Assembly: GCA_027623325.1 (NCBI GenBank)
Contig: JAQBXY010000003.1
Location: 62,001 to 126,000 of the forward strand
Length of the DNA stretch: 64,000 nt
Source of the DNA: Gemmatimonadota bacterium
GTDB lineage: Bacteria; Gemmatimonadota; Gemmatimonadetes; Longimicrobiales; Gaopeijiaceae
Direction: 5' to 3'
Below are positions 43,572 through 53,124 of the stretch, one piece after another. Under the pieces are notes generated by a model, which ran no database searches, was not told the origin of the DNA, and saw nothing but the letters and a program-made list of their open reading frames with translations. Every line of letters begins with the position of its first letter. Position 1 is the first letter of the stretch. The translations under genes and the position numbers were made by a program.

Positions 43572-43717
43572 GGACCGTGATGCTACCGACCGGGCCCGCG
43601 CAGACGCAAACACACCCCCGCGGAGGTGCCCGAACCCTCCTGTGGCCGGGGAAGATGCGATAGCTTACCCTCCCCGAGGACGCCATCTATTCTGCCAGGA
43701 GCCTGGGCAACCGGACC

Positions 43718-46714
43718 GTGAGCGACGACACCCTTTTCGATAGCCAAAACGCCGCCTTCGCACAGGCGATGTTCGAAGATTACGCCAGAAATCCGGAGGC
43801 GGTCTCGCCGGAGTGGCGGCGGCTCTTTGAGAACGGGGGGTCTCTCGTCATCTCCGAGGGGCTGCTGGTCCCGGATCAACTGAAGGTCACACGGACCACC
43901 GTTCCGCAGACGAGCCCCGTAGTAGCCCCGAAGCCGACGCCCGCGCCCGCGTCGGCGGCAGCCGCGCCCCCCGCACCCGCTGCACCTCGTGCGCCTGCGG
44001 CGCCCCCGCCCACCGGACCGTCGGCTCCGCAGCCCGAGCCGTTTCCTACCGCGGCCCCTGCCGCGGCCGGGGCTGGGACTGGGACGCCTCCTCCACGCGC
44101 ATCGTCGGCACCGTCTCACCCTCTGCTCGACCTCCTTCCGGCTCTATCGAGAGCCAGGGCCCTCGTCCAGTCGTTCCGGGACCACGGTCACCAGCTCGCG
44201 CGGATCGATCCGCTCGGAAGCGATCCCCCGGGACATCCGCAGTTGTCACCGGCGTTCTACGGAACGTCGATGGAGGAGCTGAAACAGCTGCCAGCCTCGC
44301 TCATCCTCTTCGACGACGATGACGCAGGCGACCGGTCGGTGGCCGATGCGCTTACCGACCTCGGCAACATCTACGCGGGATCGATTGGATACGAATTCGA
44401 GCACCTGGACGACCACCTAAGGGTCGACTGGCTCTGGGATCGAGTAGAGGACGGCACACACCTCCCCGAACTCGAAGCGAGCGAGCGGCGTGCGCTGCTT
44501 CGGCGCATCAGCGAGACCGAAGGGCTCGAGCAGTTCCTCCATCGGACCTATCTGGGACAGAAGCGTTTCTCGATCGAGGGAAACGACATGCTGGTCCCCA
44601 TGCTCGACCTCATCATCGAGGAAGCGGCCAGATCCGGAGGACGCGAGGTTGTACTCGGGATGGCGCACCGGGGTCGTCTGAACGTCCTGACCCACACGGT
44701 AGGTGTCTCGTACGGTGAACTCCTCGCCGAATTCGAGGGACCGTCTGTCAAAGGCGGACAACTCGACGTCGGTGGCACGGGGGACGTGAAGTACCACCAT
44801 GGGGCCCGCGGCACCCGTATGGTGGATGGTGTCGAGGTCAGCATCACCCTCGCGCCCAATCCGAGCCACCTCGAGTTCGTGAATCCCGTCGTGATCGGCA
44901 TGGCCCGCGCCAAACAATTCGGCGGTCCATCGAAGAGCTCGCAGCCGAACTATGCTTCCGTGGTACCGGTGATCATTCACGGCGACGCGGCGTTCGCTGC
45001 CGAAGGTGTCGTTGCCGAAACGCTCAACATGTCACGGCTCGCGGGATACCGCGTGGGCGGGACGATCCACGTGATCGTCAACAACCAGGTGGGCTTCACA
45101 ACCGATCCCCGAGACGGCCGGTCGACACACTACTCGAGCGATCTCGCGAAGGGCTACGGGATTCCGATCGTGCACGTGAACGCGGACGACCCCGAGGCCT
45201 GCCTCGGTGCCGTTCGCCTAGCGATGTCCTTCCGAAGGGAATTCGAAGACGACTTCGTCATCGACCTAGTCGGGTATCGGCGGCATGGTCACAACGAAGG
45301 CGACGAACCGGCATACACCCAGCCGATGAAGTACGCCAAGATCGCGGCCCACCCGACGGTGCAGGAAATCTACTCCGACCGCTTGATCGCGGACGGTGCT
45401 GTGACGGACGATCACGTCGTGTCCATGCGCTCCGACATCATGCAGGCGCTGCGAGAAGTCCAGGATCGGGTTCGCGACTACGACCCCGTCGGGGACGATG
45501 TGCCCGACGTGGAACGAGAGGTGCCAGTAATGCCCGAGACGACGGGCGTGCCGCTCGGGACGCTCGAGATCATCAACAATGCCACCGTAGCGTTACCCGA
45601 CGGCTATACGCCTCACCCCAAGCTGTGGCGCCAACTCGGGCGACGCGCGAGCGTGTTCTCACCCAACCGGGACATCGACTGGGGCCACGCGGAGACCTTC
45701 GCGTTCGGCAGTCTCCTTATGGAGGGCATTCCCGTTCGACTCACCGGGCAGGACGTGCAGCGCGGCACGTTCAGTCACCGGCACATGGTTCTGCACGACG
45801 CAGAGAACGGGCAGGAGTTTACGCCGCTGGCCCACGTCTCGGACGCCCGTTTGGAGATCTTCAACTCGCCGCTCACCGAGACGGCGGTCATCGGTTTCGA
45901 ATACGGGTACTCGGTGGGGGCCGACACCGACGTCGTTCTCTGGGAGGCCCAGTTCGGCGACTTCGTGAACGTCGCCCAGGTAATGATCGATCAGTTCCTC
46001 TCGTCGGGACTGACCAAGTGGGGGCAGTACTCTCGGCTCACGCTGCTGCTGCCGCATGGCTACGAAGGACAAGGTCCGGAGCACTCGAGCGCGCGCTTGG
46101 AACGCTTCCTTCAGCTGTGTGCTGAAGACAACATGCGCGTTACCTACCCGACCACGCCCGCTCAGTATTTCCACATGCTCAGACGACAGGCGTTGAGACG
46201 ACCCGAGCGCCCCCTCATCGTCATGACGCCGAAGAGTCTGCTCCGGCATCCCGCGGCTACTTCGACGATTGCCGAACTGACGGAAGGCGGATTCCAGCAC
46301 GTACTGCCCGACCCAACGGTCGAAGATGTGTCCGAGATCACCCGCCTCGTGCTCTGCTCGGGTAAGGTGTACTACGACATCCAGGCCCATGAGCGCCGCG
46401 CGGCCGCGACGTCGGTTGCGGTCGGCCGACTCGAGCTTCTCTACCCCTTCCCGACCGCCGCCATAGAAGCGCTTCTGGGGAGTTACCCCAATCTGCGCGA
46501 GGTCGTCTGGGCTCAAGAGGAGCCCCGTAACATGGGCGGGTTGACCTTCGTCGGACCGCGGCTCCGCTCAGCGGTTCCACGCAAGGTCCCGCTCTCCTAC
46601 GCCGCTCGACCCGAACGCGCGAGCCCAGCCGAGGGGAAGGCATCGAAGCACGCGGAGCAGCAGGAAGCGGTGGCTCTCGAAGCCCTGGGGCTCAAGCCGG
46701 AGCCCGCCGCCTAG
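43718..46714 (+). CDS. sucA: 2-oxoglutarate dehydrogenase E1 component
   Basis: 998 residues from a GTG start. The N-terminal E2-binding region (FDSQNAAFAQAMFEDYARNPEAVSPEWR) is followed by an Ala/Pro-rich linker (about 65-130) and the thiamine-diphosphate catalytic region with GMAHRGRLNVL, GDAAFAAEGVV, VNNQVGFTT and the RRHGHNEGDEP loop, then the transketolase-like pyrimidine and C-terminal domains. It makes the TCA-cycle E1 step. The E2 (sucB) and E3 genes are not adjacent. The long linker makes it resemble E1 proteins with mobile N-terminal arms. The next gene begins 12 bases on. Confidence 0.95.
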   Translation: MSDDTLFDSQNAAFAQAMFEDYARNPEAVSPEWRRLFENGGSLVISEGLLVPDQLKVTRTTVPQTSPVVAPKPTPAPASAAAAPPAPAAPRAPAAPPPTGPSAPQPEPFPTAAPAAAGAGTGTPPPRASSAPSHPLLDLLPALSRARALVQSFRDHGHQLARIDPLGSDPPGHPQLSPAFYGTSMEELKQLPASLILFDDDDAGDRSVADALTDLGNIYAGSIGYEFEHLDDHLRVDWLWDRVEDGTHLPELEASERRALLRRISETEGLEQFLHRTYLGQKRFSIEGNDMLVPMLDLIIEEAARSGGREVVLGMAHRGRLNVLTHTVGVSYGELLAEFEGPSVKGGQLDVGGTGDVKYHHGARGTRMVDGVEVSITLAPNPSHLEFVNPVVIGMARAKQFGGPSKSSQPNYASVVPVIIHGDAAFAAEGVVAETLNMSRLAGYRVGGTIHVIVNNQVGFTTDPRDGRSTHYSSDLAKGYGIPIVHVNADDPEACLGAVRLAMSFRREFEDDFVIDLVGYRRHGHNEGDEPAYTQPMKYAKIAAHPTVQEIYSDRLIADGAVTDDHVVSMRSDIMQALREVQDRVRDYDPVGDDVPDVEREVPVMPETTGVPLGTLEIINNATVALPDGYTPHPKLWRQLGRRASVFSPNRDIDWGHAETFAFGSLLMEGIPVRLTGQDVQRGTFSHRHMVLHDAENGQEFTPLAHVSDARLEIFNSPLTETAVIGFEYGYSVGADTDVVLWEAQFGDFVNVAQVMIDQFLSSGLTKWGQYSRLTLLLPHGYEGQGPEHSSARLERFLQLCAEDNMRVTYPTTPAQYFHMLRRQALRRPERPLIVMTPKSLLRHPAATSTIAELTEGGFQHVLPDPTVEDVSEITRLVLCSGKVYYDIQAHERRAAATSVAVGRLELLYPFPTAAIEALLGSYPNLREVVWAQEEPRNMGGLTFVGPRLRSAVPRKVPLSYAARPERASPAEGKASKHAEQQEAVALEALGLKPEPAA

Positions 46715-46726
46715 GCTCGGCTTCTC

Positions 46727-48244
46727 ATGCCCGAGTCGCCGCTACTCGCCGCAATCGTCCTGGCTGGTACGGCGACCCTGCTCGGAAGCTGGCAATGGTA
46801 TAGAGCGAGTGGCCACGCGAGTCGGAATGACCGTGGATCTCTGACTTCGCGCAGGCGTCGGAGTCTGGTCGTGCTTCCCTTCGCCACGAAGGGGAGCGAC
46901 GGGCACTTCGCAGAGGGCATCACGAGAGAGCTGATCGGCATCCTTTCCCGGACCGAGGGCATCGACGTCATCGCGCCGGAGTCGGCCCTCGCGTGCAGCG
47001 GCGACATGCCGGCTCCGGAAGTTGCCGACCGGTTGGGAGTCGACGTCGTGCTCCGTGGTAGCGCCGAACGATCAGGCGCCGACCTGCGCATCACTGCCGA
47101 TCTCTCTGAAGTCGCGTCGGATTCGGCACTCTGGTCGACCGACCTCACCGCATCCATAGCCGACTTGTTCAGCATTCAGCTCGACATCGCTCGAGGCGTC
47201 GCACGGGCTCTGGGATCCACGCTCGTGGGAGACGAAGAAGAGCTGATCCATCGGGAGCCCACCTCGGATCTCGGTGCGTACGACGCGTACCTCAAGGGAC
47301 GCCACGACATGGCGCTCCAGAGCGAGACCGGCCGCCGCTCCGCGATCTCGCACTTCGAGACTGCGATCGAACGTGACTCCCTGTTCGCTTCGGCATGGTC
47401 AGCCCTCGCCGAATGCTACTCGGTCGTACTGACCGACCACAGCTCGAGCGGGACGCTGGAGGCCGCGAGCGGCGCTCGGTCGGCGGCCACACGGGCGCTC
47501 GAACTCGACAGCCAGATGGTGGCCCCCCTCGTCTCGCTCGGCTACGTCGAGCTGGATGCCTGGAACTGGCCACGCGCAGAGGCACACTTCAGACGAGCGC
47601 TCGCGGCTGCCCCGAGTCACGCCGGCGCACACCGGGGCTACAGCAGGTATCTCCTGCACACAGGTGATTTCGCGGGTGCGATCGCCTCCGCCGAGCGAGC
47701 CTTCGCCCTTGACCCCCTCTCCGACGCTGTCATGAACGAATCGGGTGTCCCCTACGCGTACGCCGGGCGGGTACACGAGGCCCGTGAGCGAGCGCGACAC
47801 GTCGTCGGCCGAGACCCGGAGAACATCACGGCGTACTTCAACCTGGGTTGCTACGCCACCGTGGCCGAAAAGCATGGCGAGGCCGTGACCTACTTCCGAG
47901 CCGCCGCGGAACTGTCCGCCCGCATGCCCTTCGTCACTGGATACCTTGGCATGGCCCTGGCGGGGTTCGGAGACTCGGACGAGGCCGAGGACATCGCGCA
48001 CGACCTCGGGCGGAAGGCGCGGAGGGGCTCTCGCATTGCTACCTGCCTGGCAGCGCTGCTCATTCGGCTGGGGCGTCCCGACGAGGGGCTGACCTGGCTG
48101 GAGACGGCGCTCGAAAGCCGCGAACCCCTCTTGATCTCCGCCGACACACATTGGCTCCCGCTCCCTGAAGTGCGCGATCATCCGCGCTTCAAGGCCGTAC
48201 TCGCTCGCCTCCCGCAGCCCTGCGCCGCGGGGCGCCGTCCCTGA
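46727..48244 (+). CDS. TPR protein with FlgO/TolB-like N-terminal domain
   Basis: 505 residues. A short membrane-anchor-like N terminus (LLAAIVLAGTATLLG) precedes a FlgO/adenylate-cyclase-associated type domain (about 45-165: RSLVVLPFATKGSDGHFAEGIT ... ELIGIL). The rest is tetratricopeptide repeats ending in the common ISADTHWLPLPEVRDHPRFKAVL tail. Proteins with this build are often the sensor part of transcriptional or kinase regulators whose DNA-binding or kinase half is separate or missing; here no such domain is present. It is probably read with sucA, 12 bases upstream. Confidence 0.85.
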   Translation: MPESPLLAAIVLAGTATLLGSWQWYRASGHASRNDRGSLTSRRRRSLVVLPFATKGSDGHFAEGITRELIGILSRTEGIDVIAPESALACSGDMPAPEVADRLGVDVVLRGSAERSGADLRITADLSEVASDSALWSTDLTASIADLFSIQLDIARGVARALGSTLVGDEEELIHREPTSDLGAYDAYLKGRHDMALQSETGRRSAISHFETAIERDSLFASAWSALAECYSVVLTDHSSSGTLEAASGARSAATRALELDSQMVAPLVSLGYVELDAWNWPRAEAHFRRALAAAPSHAGAHRGYSRYLLHTGDFAGAIASAERAFALDPLSDAVMNESGVPYAYAGRVHEARERARHVVGRDPENITAYFNLGCYATVAEKHGEAVTYFRAAAELSARMPFVTGYLGMALAGFGDSDEAEDIAHDLGRKARRGSRIATCLAALLIRLGRPDEGLTWLETALESREPLLISADTHWLPLPEVRDHPRFKAVLARLPQPCAAGRRP

Positions 48245-48259
48245 AGGAGGGGTCGACCC

Positions 48260-49066
48260 ATGCAATTGCCCTTCGAACTCGACCGTCCTCTCGTCTTCTT
48301 CGACCTCGAGACCACGGGTCTCGACCTGAAGAACGACCGCATCGTCGAACTCGCGTTCATCAAGATCACGCCGCTCGGTGATGTCCTGGAACGTGAGCGT
48401 CGATTCAATCCAGGCATGCCGATTCCGGCCGAGGCGACCGCGGTGCACGGTATCACGGATGCCGATGTGGCCGACGAGATGCCCTTCAGTCGCACGGCGA
48501 AGAGCCTCGCCGACGTCTTCGAGGGCTGCGACCTCGCGGGGTTCAATGTCCGGCGCTTCGACATTCCCCTGCTCGTGTGCGAGTTCGCCCGATGTGAGGT
48601 CGACTTCTCCCTCGAGGGGCGGCGAATCGTCGACATGCAGAACGTCTTTCACAAAGAAGAGCGGCGTGACCTCAGTGCGGCTGCCCGGTTCTACCTCGAT
48701 CGGGAGCACGAGGAGGCACACACCGCCCTTGGCGATATTCGTACGTCAGCGGCGGTCCTCGGCGCACAGCTCGCTCGCTACCCGCACATCCCGCAGGACC
48801 TCGACGGGCTCCACGAATACTGCGAAGAGTACTCACCCACTCGCACCGAGGTCGATCGGTGGTTCAGCGCTGAGGCGGACGGGCGGGTCTTCAGAAGAGG
48901 CAAGCACAAGGGACGGTCACTCGCCGAGGTGGTGGCCGACACACCCGACTACCTGCGTTGGATGATCGGCGCGGATGACATGGATCAAGACGTAATCGTC
49001 GTCGTGCGCACCGCTCTCGGACTCACGGATATCGAAGCCACCGCAACAACGGACGGATCACAATGA
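48260..49066 (+). CDS. DEDD-type 3'-5' exonuclease with C-terminal DUF3820-like domain
   Basis: 268 residues. ExoI FDLETTGLD, ExoII around GFNVRRFDIPLLV and ExoIII HTALGDIRTSA give the DEDDh-like catalytic set of DnaQ/epsilon exonucleases (about 1-175). The last 75 residues (RRGKHKGRSLAEVVADTPDYLRWM) form a DUF3820-like module, a small fold often added to such exonucleases. The start at 48260 has a strong AGGAGG-type site eleven bases upstream. It overlaps the next gene by four bases, so it is read with the propeller gene although the two have no obvious functional link. Confidence 0.92.
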   Translation: MQLPFELDRPLVFFDLETTGLDLKNDRIVELAFIKITPLGDVLERERRFNPGMPIPAEATAVHGITDADVADEMPFSRTAKSLADVFEGCDLAGFNVRRFDIPLLVCEFARCEVDFSLEGRRIVDMQNVFHKEERRDLSAAARFYLDREHEEAHTALGDIRTSAAVLGAQLARYPHIPQDLDGLHEYCEEYSPTRTEVDRWFSAEADGRVFRRGKHKGRSLAEVVADTPDYLRWMIGADDMDQDVIVVVRTALGLTDIEATATTDGSQ

Positions 49067-52053
49067 GGCACCTCGTTCGGGCGGCCGCCGCCCTGATGAC
49101 CGTCGGAATGGTCGCGTCATCCTTCGCGCCTGAAGCTCTTGACGCACAAGCGCCGATCACGACGGATGATATGCGATCTCTGTACCCGCGGATGATCGGC
49201 CCCGCGGTTACGGCGGGCCGGATTCATGACGTTGAGGCGTTGCCGCACGACCCCTCGACGATCTTCATCGGAGCGGCCTCCGGCGGTCTGTGGAAGACCA
49301 CCAATCGAGGCCAAACGTGGAAGAACGTCTTCGCGGACATGCCGGTCAGCACGTTCGGAGACATCGCGATCTCCCGCTCGCACCCCAACGTTCTCTATGC
49401 AGGCACGGGTGAGCAGAATAACCGTCAGTCCTCGTCCTACGGGAACGGCGTGTACCGGTCCGACGACGGCGGGGACAGTTGGCGCCACGTCGGCTTGGAG
49501 GGGACTCGCCACACAGGCAAGGTCCAGATTCACCCTACCAACCCCGATATCGTCTTCGTGGGGGCGCTCGGCAACCTTTGGGCTCCCTCGCAGGAGCGAG
49601 GCGTCTACAAGACGACCGACGGAGGTCGGAGCTGGGCGAAGGTGCTCTTCGTCGACGAGCACACCGGAGTCGTCGACATGGCTATCGACCCGACGGACCC
49701 GAATACCGTATACGCTGCGATGTATCAACGTCTACGTCGCACATGGGGCTTCAACGGGGGAGGCCCGGGAAGCGGCATCTACAAGACAACGGACGGGGGA
49801 CGGACATGGAACGAGCTGTCCGGCGGGATACCGGCCGGCGACAAGGGTAGGATCGGTATCGCGATTTCCGAATCGAACCCGCGCGTCCTGATGGCCCTCA
49901 TCGAGCACGCGGATCGCGATCAGCAAGGCACGTACCGGAGTGAGGATGGCGGCCTCACCTGGGAACGCGTGAACGCAGCAAACGGCCGCCCGATGTACTA
50001 CTCACACATCTTCATCGACCCGACGAACGAAGACCGCGTGTACACGCTCGCAACGGAATCCGCGGTGAGCGACGACGGTGGGCGATCGTTCCGGGGGATC
50101 GCGTTCTCGCCAACCTACGACGTCGCGATCCACGCGGATCACCACGCCCTCTGGGTCGATCCCACAGACCCGGAACACCTGTATCTCGGCGGAGATGCGG
50201 GGCTGAACGAAAGCTACGACGGAGGAGTCACCTTCCGTCGGATCAACAACCTCCCGCTGTCCCAATTCTACGCCATCGACGTGGATATGCGGGACCCCTA
50301 CTGGGTCTACGGAGGCCTCCAGGACAACCACTCCTTCATGGGGCCATCCGAGACTCGACGCTGGGCCGGCATCATCAATGACGATTGGATGCAGACCGGC
50401 TTCAGCGACGGAACGTATTGGCAGGCCGATCCGAGTGACGCCCGCTACAGCTACGGGAGTTCGAGCGGCGGGAACTACTTCCGCCACGACACCCGGACGG
50501 GGGACCTTCACGACATCACACCGCGCCCACCTCTCGGCGAGAGCTATCGTTTCGATTGGCTGTCTCCGATGATGCTGTCGCGGCACGACCCTAGCGTCCT
50601 CTACGTGGCCGGCAACCGCCTATTCACGTCCCACGACCGAGGGAGTTCGTGGGCGTCCACCCAAGACCTGAGTCGTCAGGTCGATCGCGACCAACTCGAA
50701 ATGATGGGCGTGCGGGGGAGCGATATCACGCTGTCCCGAAACGACGGCGCTACTTCCTTCGGAGAAGCGACGACGCTGGACGAGTCTCCACTCGACGCGG
50801 CGATCCTCTGGGTCGGCTTCGACGACGGAAACATTCAGGTGAGTCGCAACGGCGGCAGAGATTGGGTCGAGGTGTCGGGCAACGTGACCGGAATCGCCGA
50901 CGGCACCTATGTGAGTCGACTTACGGCGTCCGCGGCTGCAAGAGGCACGGCCTACGCGACCTTCGACGCGCACCAAGACGGCGATTTCCGGCCCTATGTC
51001 TTCCGCACGAGGGACTTCGGTCAAACTTGGGTCGCACTGCACCGGACGCTCCCCGAAATGGGAGTGGTCAATGTGATTGTCGAGCACCCGGACGCCCACA
51101 ACACACTCTTCCTGGGGACGGAGCATCACGCCTTCGCGACCACGGATGGGGGAGCGAACTGGGCACGCATTCCGAATCTGCCGACGACCCACTACGACGA
51201 CATGGTCATTCACCCCCGAGAGAAGGATCTCGTGCTCGGCACCCATGGGCAGGGCATCTGGATTCTGGACGACACCCGAGCGATCGCGGAGTGGAGCGCC
51301 GCAACCGCGCCCGTGACGGTCTTCTCAGCTGCGGTCGCCACGATCCAGATCTACAGAAAGGACACGTCGTACCGGGGGCAGGATCAGTTCGCGGGAACGA
51401 ACCCAGTCGATGGGGTCGAGATCACGTACAAGCTCGGCGCAGGGGATGGCGTAGCGACGCTCCGGGTCCACAACGCGGGAGGGTCGCTGGTTCGCGAGAT
51501 GGCGGTGCCAGCGACGAGAGGCACACACCGGGTGAACTGGGACCTCCGTCATAGGATGTCGGACGGGGCCGAGCGCTGGCAGCGTTTCGTGGACCCGAAC
51601 CTCGCGCGACCCATCGGCGATCGGGGACCGTGGGTGTCTCCCGGGACATACATCGTGACGGTCACGGCACGCGGGACAACAGCGTCGGCGCGCGTGGAAG
51701 TCCGGGGCGATCCGGACATGCCGATTACGCTCGCGATGTATGAGAGCCGTGAGCGATTCATGCTCGACGCGCTGGCCCTCACGGACGAGATCCAGGCCTT
51801 CAGCCGGGCGAACGGCTCGGCGGGTGGCGGTGGTCGTGGACGAGGCGGATTCGGTCGGGGAGGCGGAGGAATGCCGACGACCCCGCAAGCCAAATTGCAG
51901 GCCGCCGCGCGCGCCGTGCAGCAGGTGTACGGCTCCCTGAACGGAGGTGCGGTTCGCCCCGGGACGCTCTACCCTCCCACACAGACACAACGCGAGCAGG
52001 TACTCCTGGCGCGCCGGCTGTTCGAGGAGGCCCAACGAGAGATGGGTCGGTGA
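49063..52053 (+). CDS. Secreted BNR/sortilin-type beta-propeller protein
   Basis: 996 residues with a signal peptide (cleavage near ALDAQ). At least ten propeller blades bear Asp-box motifs such as GGLWKTTNRGQTWK, GVYRSDDGGDSWR, GVYKTTDGGRSWA and GIYKTTDGGRTWN, grouped into two propellers like VPS10/sortilin-type exported proteins. After residue 800 comes a beta-rich domain, then a Gly/Arg-rich linker (GGGRGRGGFGRGGGG) and a helical tail. The family is often labelled glycosyl hydrolase, but no catalytic acid is evident, so a binding role is equally likely. Its stop overlaps the cupredoxin gene (four bases), and its start overlaps the exonuclease gene. Confidence 0.9.
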   Translation: MRHLVRAAAALMTVGMVASSFAPEALDAQAPITTDDMRSLYPRMIGPAVTAGRIHDVEALPHDPSTIFIGAASGGLWKTTNRGQTWKNVFADMPVSTFGDIAISRSHPNVLYAGTGEQNNRQSSSYGNGVYRSDDGGDSWRHVGLEGTRHTGKVQIHPTNPDIVFVGALGNLWAPSQERGVYKTTDGGRSWAKVLFVDEHTGVVDMAIDPTDPNTVYAAMYQRLRRTWGFNGGGPGSGIYKTTDGGRTWNELSGGIPAGDKGRIGIAISESNPRVLMALIEHADRDQQGTYRSEDGGLTWERVNAANGRPMYYSHIFIDPTNEDRVYTLATESAVSDDGGRSFRGIAFSPTYDVAIHADHHALWVDPTDPEHLYLGGDAGLNESYDGGVTFRRINNLPLSQFYAIDVDMRDPYWVYGGLQDNHSFMGPSETRRWAGIINDDWMQTGFSDGTYWQADPSDARYSYGSSSGGNYFRHDTRTGDLHDITPRPPLGESYRFDWLSPMMLSRHDPSVLYVAGNRLFTSHDRGSSWASTQDLSRQVDRDQLEMMGVRGSDITLSRNDGATSFGEATTLDESPLDAAILWVGFDDGNIQVSRNGGRDWVEVSGNVTGIADGTYVSRLTASAAARGTAYATFDAHQDGDFRPYVFRTRDFGQTWVALHRTLPEMGVVNVIVEHPDAHNTLFLGTEHHAFATTDGGANWARIPNLPTTHYDDMVIHPREKDLVLGTHGQGIWILDDTRAIAEWSAATAPVTVFSAAVATIQIYRKDTSYRGQDQFAGTNPVDGVEITYKLGAGDGVATLRVHNAGGSLVREMAVPATRGTHRVNWDLRHRMSDGAERWQRFVDPNLARPIGDRGPWVSPGTYIVTVTARGTTASARVEVRGDPDMPITLAMYESRERFMLDALALTDEIQAFSRANGSAGGGGRGRGGFGRGGGGMPTTPQAKLQAAARAVQQVYGSLNGGAVRPGTLYPPTQTQREQVLLARRLFEEAQREMGR

Positions 52054-52688
52054 TCACGCGGAGACTTCTGATCGCGGTGCTCGCCGCGACCGTATCGAGT
52101 GCTTGCGATGGGGCTCCCCGGTCCGGCGACAACGGTGCGGAAGCGCCAGTGGAAGAGGGCGTATTCGGCACGGCGCCCGCCGCGACGGGAGGCGTGCCGT
52201 CCGTCGTCACGCTGACTCCGCTGACGGCTCCGACGCCCTCAGGACACGCTGTGGATCCATCGCCCCTGATGGACCAGTTCGGTCTCGCGTTTTCCCCCCG
52301 GCGACTCGTCGTTCCGCTCGGCAGCACAACACGGTTCACGAACAGCGAGGGTTCTCTGGCGCACAACGTTCGCGTGCGCTTCGCCGACGACGGGTCCCAA
52401 CTCTTCTCGGGAGACGCCAGCCCAGGCACAACCCTCGAAGTCGACTTCATGAAGGAGGGCGGCTACGACGTGCTGTGCGACATGCACCCCGGGATGACGG
52501 CTTTCATTTACGTGACCGCCGCACCATTCCACGTCTTCGCCGACGTCGACGGAGCGTTTCTGGTGACCGGAGTGCCGGAGGGTCAATACACGCTTGATGT
52601 GTGGAACGTGGACGCGGCGGCCCGGAGCAAGCAGAGTATAGTGGTCGGTCCGGGCGCCACAGAGATCGTGACCGGGCCTTCGCGCTGA
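52050..52688 (+). CDS. Cupredoxin-like lipoprotein
   Basis: 212 residues from a GTG that overlaps the previous stop (GTGA). A signal sequence with lipobox SSAC puts the mature protein on a membrane. The cupredoxin domain (about 75-155) contains AHNVRVRF and VLCDMHPGMTAFIYV, providing the His, Cys, His and Met ligands of a blue copper centre. The last 50 residues form a further strand pair (VTGVPEGQYTLDVWNVD) like a carboxypeptidase regulatory-type fold. It may transfer electrons in respiration. It is coupled to the secreted propeller gene. Confidence 0.87.
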   Translation: MITRRLLIAVLAATVSSACDGAPRSGDNGAEAPVEEGVFGTAPAATGGVPSVVTLTPLTAPTPSGHAVDPSPLMDQFGLAFSPRRLVVPLGSTTRFTNSEGSLAHNVRVRFADDGSQLFSGDASPGTTLEVDFMKEGGYDVLCDMHPGMTAFIYVTAAPFHVFADVDGAFLVTGVPEGQYTLDVWNVDAAARSKQSIVVGPGATEIVTGPSR

Positions 52689-52740
52689 CCCTCGCGCACG
52701 GTATCGTGCTCGACCTAACCCCCTGAATCAACGGCCGACG

Positions 52741-53124
52741 ATGCTCTTCTACGCCCACTCCGGATTGCGATATCTCGTCCTGCTCGCGGGAGTCGTCCTC
52801 GTTGCGCACTCGGCCTGGGGCATGGCCACGAAGCGTGCGTACGGCAAACAGGTGCGTGTCCTGTCCGCGATCTTCACGGGGCTCATTGACCTGACGGCAC
52901 TCCTCGGCCTCGGGCACCTGTTCACGGGAGTCTTCTATCCGCAGCTCGGCGGCCACATCGTCATGATGGTCTTCGCTGCCGTGGTGGCTCACGTCATCCA
53001 TCGGGTCATGAAACGCCGTCCCGCCGAGCAGCAAACGTATGCCCCTCACCTTATCGGGACATTGATCGTCCTCGGCCTGATCGCGACGGGCATCATGGCC
53101 ATCGGCAGGCCGATCGTCGGCTGA
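52741..53124 (+). CDS. Four-helix membrane protein, function unknown
   Basis: 127 residues with four predicted membrane spans (LRYLVLLAGVVLVAHS, VLSAIFTGLIDLTALLG, GGHIVMMVFAAVVAHVI, LIGTLIVLGLIATGIM). Histidines in or near the spans (HSGLRY, GHLF, HIVM, HVIHR) recall small heme-binding membrane proteins, but no family is assigned. Its stop overlaps the ATG of the patatin gene (TGATG), so the two are coupled; the cupredoxin gene ends 53 bases upstream. Confidence 0.75.
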   Translation: MLFYAHSGLRYLVLLAGVVLVAHSAWGMATKRAYGKQVRVLSAIFTGLIDLTALLGLGHLFTGVFYPQLGGHIVMMVFAAVVAHVIHRVMKRRPAEQQTYAPHLIGTLIVLGLIATGIMAIGRPIVG

